37,403 nucleotides of DNA from positions 1-37,403 of the forward strand of contig JAJUJA010000007.1 of NCBI GenBank assembly GCA_029267355.1. Reading direction: 5' to 3'. Positions 24,603 through 31,187 of the stretch are shown piece after piece. The number at the start of each line of letters is the position of its first letter. Within the stretch, counting starts at the first letter, position 1. The DNA comes from Elusimicrobiota bacterium. GTDB lineage: Bacteria > Elusimicrobiota > Elusimicrobia > Elusimicrobiales > UBA9959. The position numbers and the translations under genes were made by a program. The notes beneath the pieces are model-generated. The model saw only the letters and a list, made by a program, of their open reading frames with translations, did not search any database and was not told where the DNA came from.

Positions 24603-25618
24603 ATTCCAGGATGCTGCAATTTTGACATATTGCCCATAAGGACTTTGTATTCTTCCTGCCCGATATTGTTTTGCCATAAGTTTGATTTCACGGCATAAAT
24701 TTTCAGTAAAGCAAAAACTGCGGCGATGAAAAAAGGAACGATAAAGGGGCTGATTTTTAATGAAGAAACACAATTCCCCAATAAAAGGGATTTTCTTGAA
24801 GAGCATGCCGAAACACACATAAGACAAGACGAGCAGTCATCGGAAAAAACAAAGGCGTTCTTCATGGGATCTATTCTGTGAGGGCATGAAGCCCTGCAGG
24901 CCTGACAGGACGAGCAGGTCTGCTTTTCTCTTTTAATTCTGAAAGGCGAAAAAAAACCGGCCAAAGCCATCAGCGCGCCGTAAGGGCATAAATATCTGCA
25001 CCAGAAGAAATTAAAGAAAAAGCTCAAAATTATAAGAGAAACAATGACTGCCGCGGCAAAAAATGAAATCTTGGCGAAAAAATAATACATCTTTATATCC
25101 GAGATCTTATTGTACGGAGAATCCAAAAAAGAAACGAGCGAAATCAAATCCATGGAGACAAAAATGACATAAACAAAAAAGAAGAGAATGAGATACTTGA
25201 AGGATCTCAAAAAATAATCTAGCGGCCGCGGTATTTCAAAATCTCTTTTCAAAATCAGCTTTCTTAAATTGAGCAGAATTTCAGACAGAAAACCGAAAGG
25301 GCATACCCAGCCGCAAAAAGATTTCGCGGCAAACCATGAAACAAATAAGGCGCCTGCCAGAAAGAAAAATCCAGCCGGATGAGCCCTATGGACTTCTCCG
25401 TAAGAAAGAAAATACCTGATATTCATAAGAGAACTTATAGGCAGGAAGGAGTCAGCTCCAGGCGGTCTTGGAAAAAATTTCCCGGTTTCTAGTGAACTCA
25501 AAAACAGGCGGAACTCATAGCCAGCCCATACTGCCAGAAATGAAAAGGAGCAAAGAGAGATTATTCTCAAAAGCTGAAGCCTATTGAAGTAAAACAGGTA
25601 AAAAGAATTTTTATGCAT
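24599..25618 (-). CDS. NapH/CcoG-type polyferredoxin membrane protein
   Basis: 339 residues with about five to six hydrophobic helices. Two CxxxCP motifs lie at helix ends (Cys102/Cys106 in FCGWVCPFG; Cys207/Cys211 in WCRYLCPYG), as in NapH, NosR and related quinol-linked proteins. Two [4Fe-4S] ferredoxin sites follow: Cys235-x2-Cys238-x2-Cys241-x3-Cys245-Pro, and Cys262-x2-Cys265-x2-Cys268-x3-Cys272. It probably moves electrons between the quinone pool and a soluble partner. It is last in the nrf unit, with its start overlapping the DUF1858 stop by 1 base (TAATG). The substrate protein is not known. Confidence 0.83.
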   Translation of the reverse strand: MHKNSFYLFYFNRLQLLRIISLCSFSFLAVWAGYEFRLFLSSLETGKFFPRPPGADSFLPISSLMNIRYFLSYGEVHRAHPAGFFFLAGALFVSWFAAKSFCGWVCPFGFLSEILLNLRKLILKRDFEIPRPLDYFLRSFKYLILFFFVYVIFVSMDLISLVSFLDSPYNKISDIKMYYFFAKISFFAAAVIVSLIILSFFFNFFWCRYLCPYGALMALAGFFSPFRIKREKQTCSSCQACRASCPHRIDPMKNAFVFSDDCSSCLMCVSACSSRKSLLLGNCVSSLKISPFIVPFFIAAVFALLKIYAVKSNLWQNNIGQEEYKVLMGNMSKLQHPGI

Positions 25619-25845
25619 TAAAACTCAATATCAAAGCCGGCTTTCAAAAATTCCTCTTTGACTTTCTCAAAAGATATGCCCAGATGTCCGCAGCCTTTGC
25701 GTAAAGTCATGATTTTGGCATGCGTGGCCCTCATAGCCGGATTCTTAACGCCTGCAAAGCCGAGCGAGTACAAAACATCTTCCAAGTGAGGATTTTTCTC
25801 AAGTATCTGATACAAAGTTTCATCGGGATTTATTTTTTTGTTCAT
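25618..25845 (-). CDS. DUF1858-type small protein
   Basis: 75 residues. The pattern DETLYQILEKNPHLEDVLYSLGFAGVKNPAMRATHAKIMTLRKGCGHLGISFEKVKEEFLKAGF matches the DUF1858 family, members of which often sit beside DUF438/PAS proteins. DUF1858 is also known as a domain linked with hybrid-cluster proteins. Only one Cys (in KGCGH) is present, so it cannot form a disulfide by itself. It sits between the DUF438/hemerythrin gene (10-bp gap) and the NapH-like gene (1-base overlap). Function unknown. Confidence 0.78.
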   Translation of the reverse strand: MNKKINPDETLYQILEKNPHLEDVLYSLGFAGVKNPAMRATHAKIMTLRKGCGHLGISFEKVKEEFLKAGFDIEF

Positions 25846-25855
25846 ATTACGCCTC

Positions 25856-27010
25856 TCAATCAGCCAGTCTTTTTTCTCCCTCTATTTTCTTTATTTCCGT
25901 TATATCCTGAGTTACTTCCAGAATTCCCATGAAGGAGCCGAACTCGTCTCTTACCGGGAAATATCTTATGTATATGAGACGCCCTTTCATATTCAGCCAG
26001 AAATCATGCGAATTCCTGAGTCCGTTCTTGAGATCTTCTATAACTTTTTCCACGGCAGGCAAGCTCTGGGGAGGATGACAGTTTTTCACTTCCCGGCCTA
26101 TTACCGAAGGAGACCTTAAAAAAACTCTGTGCGAAGAATTTGAAAAATAAGCAACCTTGCCGCTGGAATCGACAAAAGTTATATCAATGGGCAGACAGTC
26201 AAATATCTTTCTTATCTGCTCAAGGGTGACCCTTCCGGTAGGGAAATTTACAAATCCGCCTTCAAAGCCGCTTTTTGCCGTTTTTTTCTCGATATCTTTG
26301 GCCTCAAAAACCTCGGGCGGCGCTTCTATAAAAGCGTATCCTGAGCCGGAGCTATGCTTGAAAATTTCGCTCCATTGCGAAGAAGACAGCTTTTCCAATG
26401 CCGTGGGGAAAAGAACATTTTCCTCCTTAAATATCATTGATTCTATTTCCTCAAAAAGCGCTGAAAGGCGGGCATTAAAGTCTGCGGAATTTAAAGCTTC
26501 AAAAGCTTTCCTAAAAAGATCCCTTACCTCATTATCCTTGCCCCACATTACTTTTGAAGGACCGAAAAAACCCTGTTTCTCAAGATAAGGGAAAAGTATC
26601 TGCTCCTTTCTCTCATAATGAAGATTAACGCCTTTTTTAAGCTCTTCAAGGCCCGCCTCCACAGCTTTAGCATCCCCTTTTTCAGCGGTCTGTTTCAAAA
26701 GGTTTATTTTCTCCCTTATCTTTGCATTCTCCGCTTTGAACAGATTTACGGGATGAGCCGGATTGGAAGAGTCTGAAACTCTGTTTTCAAACATGCCTTC
26801 AAAAAGCAGAGCGTGCACATTGCAAAATCTCTTTATTTCATCGGGGGGAATGCCCTCGTTTATAAGTTCCTGCTCTATAGCAAACAGCTCGGCTGATTCT
26901 ATATTGCCTATTTTGGAAACCACTTCTTTCTTGGCCTCTTCAAAGGACAGCCCTTGCGAAAGTTTCTTCAAAATCTCCTTTATGAACTCCTTTTTGCTGA
27001 TTCCGCCCAT
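25856..27010 (-). CDS. DUF438 - hemerythrin-like - PAS protein
   Basis: 384 residues, soluble. Residues about 5-72 are DUF438 (FIKEILKKLSQGLSFEEAKKEVV ... FCNVHALLFEGMF). About 84-205 is a hemerythrin-like helical bundle with potential iron ligands His86 (AHPVNLF), His131 and Glu135 (LHYERKEQILFPYLE) and Glu197 (FKEENVLFP). About 262-375 is a PAS domain with CHPPQS (311-316) and a closing VTQDITEI. It could sense or bind NO, O2 or redox state for the nrf unit. A perfect AAGGAGG precedes the start, 9 bp after nrfA. The functional call is inference; the domain order is typical of known DUF438 proteins. Confidence 0.82.
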   Translation of the reverse strand: MGGISKKEFIKEILKKLSQGLSFEEAKKEVVSKIGNIESAELFAIEQELINEGIPPDEIKRFCNVHALLFEGMFENRVSDSSNPAHPVNLFKAENAKIREKINLLKQTAEKGDAKAVEAGLEELKKGVNLHYERKEQILFPYLEKQGFFGPSKVMWGKDNEVRDLFRKAFEALNSADFNARLSALFEEIESMIFKEENVLFPTALEKLSSSQWSEIFKHSSGSGYAFIEAPPEVFEAKDIEKKTAKSGFEGGFVNFPTGRVTLEQIRKIFDCLPIDITFVDSSGKVAYFSNSSHRVFLRSPSVIGREVKNCHPPQSLPAVEKVIEDLKNGLRNSHDFWLNMKGRLIYIRYFPVRDEFGSFMGILEVTQDITEIKKIEGEKRLAD

Positions 27011-27019
27011 TTAACCTCC

Positions 27020-28462
27020 TTAAAATGACTCCTGTGTTTTGAACGGGTCCTTAAATTCTGCGCTTCTGTCAAAATTAAGCTTTTTCTCGCCCCTTGAGCT
27101 GAGATATTTTTCAAGCTCAAGGTCTATTTTCTCAGGCAGCTCTATTCCCGCTTTTTGAGCCGCCTGCCTTAGCAAAGCTTCGCTTTTTGAAGCGTATACC
27201 GCGGCATCGGCCAGAACCCGCATTGTCTCCTGAGGATTATGAAACCCGACGGAGTTTTCAGCGCCTATAAAAACCACTCTGTAAAAAGCCTGCTCATAAT
27301 ACTCTCTGGCTTTTTGATAAAGGGCCGAATCAATTTTTTTGCCTTGAGAAGCGGCAATATTCAATTTTTCAAAGATCTTCGCCGCGGCGGCTGCGGCATA
27401 GCCTGAGCGCATTAAAAGAGAAATTGTCCTGTCCTGAGTGAATTTAATCCTGTCTCTGAGCCAGTCTTCTCCCTGGGCATGGCATTGAATGCAGGCTCTC
27501 AAAGAATTCTTGAGAGGGCTTACAACCCTGTGATCCGACACTTTATATGAGCCGTATCTCACATAAGGCATATGGCAGTCTGCGCAGGAAAGGCCGGCTT
27601 TCCAGTGCGTACTCTGATTGCTGAACAGCTCAAATTCCGGGTGCCTTATGAAGCCCAGTTTAAAACCTGTGACAGCTTGCGTCCATTCAAGATTTGCCGG
27701 ATCGCTTTTTATGGTTTTTATTATGTCCTCAATGGCAATATTTCCGTACTTTGAGTTTTTCCAGGGAAAGAAAACATCCATGGACTTCATATCTTTGTCT
27801 TTTTTGACTACATAGGTGACATGGCACTGCGCGCAGACAAGGCTTCTCATGTCCTGATGCGAAGCTTTATTCTGGTCAAAACCAATTGAGTGCAGAGCCT
27901 TGCCCAGAGTAAAGTCATTAAGCAATCTGAGAGAAGCGTCTTCGCCGTTATGGCAGGAAATGCAGGCGACGCCCATTTTTTGATGATTTTTGGGTATCCA
28001 TGAATGAACCTCGTCAAAAGCTTTTGAAAAATAATCCCTGCCGTGCTCCTGCTGCAATTGCTGGGCATAAGGCGTCTTGCAGGTAAGACAGGCGCCCCCC
28101 GCCTTCCGCCTTGACGGGTCCACTTCCAGGACATCTTCAAGCATATGATAATGGCCTCTCGGCTCATTGTATTCTATGCCGAAGCCCCAGCCCTTGAACA
28201 AAAGCGCCATATAAGGGAATTCCGACAGTTTATCATATACCTTGCCGTCAGTATCCCATCCCTTTTTATAAAAACTTTTACCCGCAGGAGTAGGCTCTTT
28301 TGTCTTTTCCCAAAGTTCGTATTCAGCAGGATAATTGGCCGCCCATTTTTGCGGCTCATATTCATTTTTGTCTATTTTGGCCACCTTTATGGGGTCTGCG
28401 CTTTTTGAACAGGCCGCAATGGCCAGCAAGAGCGGTATCAAAATTATTCTGTTTATTCTCAT
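27020..28462 (-). CDS. nrfA: Cytochrome c nitrite reductase (ammonia-forming)
   Basis: Periplasmic pentahaem enzyme reducing nitrite (and NO) to ammonia. Of 480 residues, the active-site haem motif is CLTCK (125-129), and the other four are CISCH (167-171), CAQCH (210-214), CADCH (293-297) and CIQCH (324-328). Tyr217 (VTYVVKK) and His286 (STHWKAG) fit the active-site Tyr and His. The signal sequence ends IAAC-S with Cys18, fitting a lipobox, so this NrfA may be a lipoprotein. The start overlaps nrfH by 4 bases (ATGA). It is fourth in the minus-strand unit. Confidence 0.97.
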   Translation of the reverse strand: MRINRIILIPLLLAIAACSKSADPIKVAKIDKNEYEPQKWAANYPAEYELWEKTKEPTPAGKSFYKKGWDTDGKVYDKLSEFPYMALLFKGWGFGIEYNEPRGHYHMLEDVLEVDPSRRKAGGACLTCKTPYAQQLQQEHGRDYFSKAFDEVHSWIPKNHQKMGVACISCHNGEDASLRLLNDFTLGKALHSIGFDQNKASHQDMRSLVCAQCHVTYVVKKDKDMKSMDVFFPWKNSKYGNIAIEDIIKTIKSDPANLEWTQAVTGFKLGFIRHPEFELFSNQSTHWKAGLSCADCHMPYVRYGSYKVSDHRVVSPLKNSLRACIQCHAQGEDWLRDRIKFTQDRTISLLMRSGYAAAAAAKIFEKLNIAASQGKKIDSALYQKAREYYEQAFYRVVFIGAENSVGFHNPQETMRVLADAAVYASKSEALLRQAAQKAGIELPEKIDLELEKYLSSRGEKKLNFDRSAEFKDPFKTQESF

Positions 28463-28941
28463 TTTTTTACCTCCGTATTTTTAAAGCAATAGGCCGCGGT
28501 ATTTTTATGCGTCAATGACCTGTGGCAATCTATGCAATTTCTTTTTGAATCCACATGAGAAACAATATCGTTATGACATCTGATGCAGTTTCGCTGCAGC
28601 ACTTTCTTGCCGTGCGGGGAAAGAACTATTTCATCTTCTTCCTTCAAGCCCAAGGTCTGGCTTATAACATCCTTTGTTCCGTCTATCCCTTTCCAAAGGA
28701 AATGCTCAGGGATATTATCATTGGGCAAATGGCAATCTACGCATTTTAGCGTTCTATGTCTTGAATTGCTCCATGTCAAATGCTGAGATTTCATTGAGTG
28801 ACAACTAGCGCAAAATTTAGGACTTTCGGAATACTCAATGACTCTGGGCAAAATGACAATGGATATTGAAACTATAAAAATTGACGCCCAGAATAAGGGA
28901 AAGATATTTTCAAGAATAATTTTTTTCGTCTTTTTAAGCAT
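28459..28941 (-). CDS. nrfH: Tetrahaem cytochrome c quinol dehydrogenase
   Basis: NapC/NirT family, 160 residues: one N-terminal membrane helix (about 12-32), then four haem sites CASCH, CVDCH, CIRCH and CIDCH. The first is followed by Met (CASCHSM), the unusual haem-1 ligand pattern of NrfH. It takes electrons from menaquinol and passes them to NrfA, whose gene follows with an ATGA overlap. Its 5' end overlaps ccsA by 8 bases; the ribosome site is weak, so translation is probably coupled. Confidence 0.95.
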   Translation of the reverse strand: MLKKTKKIILENIFPLFWASIFIVSISIVILPRVIEYSESPKFCASCHSMKSQHLTWSNSRHRTLKCVDCHLPNDNIPEHFLWKGIDGTKDVISQTLGLKEEDEIVLSPHGKKVLQRNCIRCHNDIVSHVDSKRNCIDCHRSLTHKNTAAYCFKNTEVKK

Positions 28942-29695
28942 AACTGTGCAATCCGCTAAGCAGGTAATTTACGCCAAAGTAAGTAAACACAACTATAAGC
29001 AATCCTATGAAAAGCGACATATAAAAGGTTTTCGCCGAAAATCCCGTCCTCTTCATATGAAGCAAAGCCGCATAGTAAAGCCAGCATATTAGAGACCATG
29101 TCTCCTTGGGATCCCAGCTCCAGTATCTGTTCCAGGCATTTTCAGCCCAAATAGCGCCGGTTATTATTGCTATTGTAAGCATGACAAAACCCGCCTTTAC
29201 CAGTTTAATACAGTAATCCTCTTTTTCAATCTCCTTCTTTACAAAGTAAAACAGCCCTCTCAAACCGGCTATGGCAAAAAATGAATAAGCAAGCATAGCG
29301 GTAAAGACATGAAAGAAAAGCCAGTTGGACCTCAGAGCGGGCATAAGAGGCCTTACTGCGGGGTCAAGCAAATTCAAAAGAGAAAACAGAGCAGGGGCCA
29401 GTACGGCGGCCGGCAGGATGAAAGCCGGCTTTAATTCCCTGAAAAAATAAACATAAAGAGAAATCATCAGAATGAACTGGGTTAAAAGCAATACAGATTC
29501 ATATTGGTTTGAAAGAGGCAATCTGCCGGCCTTGAAAGAAAAAATTGCAGTGTGAGCCGCAGACAAAAGCCATGAGAAAAGCAAAAGCAGAGAAGAAATT
29601 AAAAAAACTCTTTCCTTTTTTAGTATATAAGCATAAACATAGGAAGAAAGTGCCAGCAGAGAAAAAAACAAAGCCGCATTTATCATAATATCCAT
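28934..29695 (-). CDS. ccsA: Cytochrome c biogenesis protein CcsA/ResC
   Basis: Haem-handling membrane protein of System II cytochrome c maturation. About eight helices and the Trp-rich haem motif WAENAWNRYWSWDPKETW are visible. The ORF track begins at 29749 inside resB. The ATG at 29695 has GGAG upstream and gives 253 residues beginning MDIMINAALFF; an alternative ATG at 29686 overlaps the resB stop as ATGA. It supplies mature c-type cytochromes for NrfH and NrfA immediately downstream. Confidence 0.92.
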   Translation of the reverse strand: MDIMINAALFFSLLALSSYVYAYILKKERVFLISSLLLLFSWLLSAAHTAIFSFKAGRLPLSNQYESVLLLTQFILMISLYVYFFRELKPAFILPAAVLAPALFSLLNLLDPAVRPLMPALRSNWLFFHVFTAMLAYSFFAIAGLRGLFYFVKKEIEKEDYCIKLVKAGFVMLTIAIITGAIWAENAWNRYWSWDPKETWSLICWLYYAALLHMKRTGFSAKTFYMSLFIGLLIVVFTYFGVNYLLSGLHSYA

Positions 29696-30594
29696 CCTAT
29701 AACTCCGGCTGCAAGAACAAAAAAACCGAGAAAAACAAGCCACAGCCAATTGTCTTTTTTGACGGTCAATACGGAAGACTCGCCCGCTGAAGGCTCATAG
29801 CTTGTCTGATATATTTTGTAGCCATTGAATTTAGCCGGAGAATTAACTGAAACTTCAGCTTTTTGCTGAGAACCCCTGTAGAGAATTGAAATCACGCTTT
29901 TATAATCCTTTATGTCCGCATTCTCAATTATAAGCTTAAAAGGTAGAGAATTCCCGTTATGCGAAGAAAGATTTGCAAAAATCCAGGCGCTTTCTTTTTT
30001 GCCGGCTTTCTTGCAGCCAATTTTGACGGCTGGATTATTAAAAAAGGAGCTTCTATTAAGCGCTTTTCCCGACTCGTTTAAAACAAAGTCATTTAGAAAC
30101 TCCTCAACCCTGCAATCCAGGCCGGCCTTCCTTATAACAGATGAAGGAACGGCCTCAAGGCGCGAGCCGTCCTCAAGGACTATATACGGACTGGGCTGAT
30201 TGTAATACTCAATATAAAAATTTTCAAGCCTTATTCTGAACGGGATTTTGTATACGGCGTCCGAGTTTGAAACCATATTGCTCTCCTGGCCCTTGTAAAG
30301 GAAAATCTCCCCTTCAAAACCGTAAAAAGAGCTCATAATAAAACCAAAAATGCATATTATCACGCCTGAATGAATCAAGACAAACGAAATCTTAGGCCAG
30401 GGTTTGCGGGATAATCTTAAAGCGAGGCAGGATGATATATTGGCCAGGAGAAGAAAAACTGAAAAATAGAAAAAGGATGAATGACCGGAAAAGAAATCCT
30501 TTTGAATGAGAGTTTCATAAGCAAGAGCAGCCGCTGCTATGGAAACTGCAGCAAAAAAAACTTTCAACGAAGCAAGCGCTTTTAAAATTTTCAT
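29683..30594 (-). CDS. resB: Cytochrome c biogenesis protein ResB/Ccs1
   Basis: Partner of CcsA in System II. At 303 residues it is on the short side for ResB. There are three hydrophobic helices near the N-terminus (about 8-28, 38-58, 70-90), a large soluble region of about 180 residues and a C-terminal helix (WLWLVFLGFFVLAAGVIGWI). KISFVLIHSGVIICIFG contains the His near the membrane typical of the family. AGGG precedes the start. It is first in the nrf unit, about 50 nt downstream of the predicted transcription start. Confidence 0.88.
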   Translation of the reverse strand: MKILKALASLKVFFAAVSIAAAALAYETLIQKDFFSGHSSFFYFSVFLLLANISSCLALRLSRKPWPKISFVLIHSGVIICIFGFIMSSFYGFEGEIFLYKGQESNMVSNSDAVYKIPFRIRLENFYIEYYNQPSPYIVLEDGSRLEAVPSSVIRKAGLDCRVEEFLNDFVLNESGKALNRSSFFNNPAVKIGCKKAGKKESAWIFANLSSHNGNSLPFKLIIENADIKDYKSVISILYRGSQQKAEVSVNSPAKFNGYKIYQTSYEPSAGESSVLTVKKDNWLWLVFLGFFVLAAGVIGWIL

Positions 30595-30633
30595 GTTTTC
30601 CCTATTCTACATAAAACAGTGAGCAAATAAAAC

Positions 30634-30662
30634 TTGACATACCCTTTCAAAAATGATACATT
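30634..30662 (+). promoter_or_regulatory. Candidate plus-strand promoter P1 (toward rrf2-hcp)
   Basis: Consensus TTGACA (30634-30639), 17-nt spacer, TACATT (30657-30662). The -10 lies inside the AATGATAC dyad. The leader to the regulator would be about 115 nt. It faces and overlaps the minus-strand promoter for resB. Confidence 0.5.
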
Positions 30663-30674
30663 TTTAGTATCATT
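30652..30674. promoter_or_regulatory. 23-bp operator-like dyad AATGATAC-N7-GTATCATT
   Basis: Perfect 8-base inverted arms around ATTTTTA. It covers the -10 boxes of both facing promoter candidates. The core is repeated with one mismatch upstream of cydA. The half-site GATACATTT resembles the GATGCATTT half of NsrR sites as I recall them, but the arm spacing differs, so the resemblance is only suggestive. Confidence 0.65.
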
Positions 30675-30681
30675 AAGTCAA
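30653..30681 (-). promoter_or_regulatory. Candidate promoter of the resB-ccsA-nrfHA unit
   Basis: Read on the minus strand: TTGACT (-35, plus-strand 30676-30681), 17-nt spacer, TATCAT (-10, 30653-30658). Each box matches 5 of 6 consensus bases. The -10 is within the left arm of the 23-bp dyad, so a dyad-binding repressor would shut it. Confidence 0.6.
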
Positions 30682-30720
30682 TAGCTCTCTAAAAACAGGA
30701 TGATTCACGGAGCCCTGAGT

Positions 30721-30760
30721 TTGTTTTTTTCCTTATAAATTGGTATTATGAAGCCAATTT
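30721..30760 (+). promoter_or_regulatory. Candidate promoter P2 of rrf2-hcp with second dyad
   Basis: TTGTTT (30721-30726), 17-nt spacer, TATTAT (30744-30749), about 34 nt before the regulator gene. A second dyad, AAATTGG-N10-CCAATTT (30737-30760), is perfect over 7-base arms and encloses the -10 box, as expected for autoregulation. Confidence 0.5.
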
Positions 30761-30782
30761 AGCTCATATCAGAGGAAAAAAC

Positions 30783-31178
30783 ATGAAACATCTGCTTAAG
30801 ATTTCTGAAGCTTCCATAATAGCCATTCACGCGGTCAGGCATTTAAATTCCAAAAACGGCCGCGCCATGGGAGCCAGCAGTCTTTCAAAAGAACTGAAGG
30901 TCTCCTATAATCATCTCAGCAAGGTCCTGCAAAAGCTTTCCGCGGCCGGAATTCTGGCGTCGGAAAGAGGACCGCGCGGAGGGTATTATCTCACTCAAAA
31001 AGGGCAAAACTGCCTTTTGATGGATATACTTTCCGCCATAGAAGGCGATCTCAATTATTCCAATTGCCTGAGAAACGGCTTCAGATGCCGCGCCGGCAGT
31101 TGTGAAATAAGAAGCTTTCTTTCTTCGCTCAACAGCGCCTTCAATGAACTTATTAAGAAAAAGGTGAATCAATTATAA
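30783..31178 (+). CDS. Rrf2-family Fe-S transcriptional regulator (NsrR/IscR-like)
   Basis: 131 residues: a winged helix-turn-helix (about 28-72, with LSKELKVSYNHLSKVLQKLSAAGIL and the wing GPRGGYYL) and a three-cysteine cluster site, Cys95-x6-Cys102-x4-Cys107. Three Cys near residues 92-107 are the Fe-S ligands in NsrR, IscR and RsrR. It precedes hcp by 9 bases and diverges from the nrf unit; NsrR controls hcp and nrf genes in other bacteria, so NO sensing through the cluster is the best hypothesis. The start follows AGAGGA. Confidence 0.88.
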   Translation: MKHLLKISEASIIAIHAVRHLNSKNGRAMGASSLSKELKVSYNHLSKVLQKLSAAGILASERGPRGGYYLTQKGQNCLLMDILSAIEGDLNYSNCLRNGFRCRAGSCEIRSFLSSLNSAFNELIKKKVNQL

Positions 31179-31187
31179 GGAGAATAT

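Noticed and set aside
30652-30674. Calling the 23-bp dyad a canonical NsrR or FNR site
   Set aside because: The half-site is similar to the NsrR half but the distance between halves differs; FNR (TTGAT-N4-ATCAA) does not match. Left as an unnamed operator.
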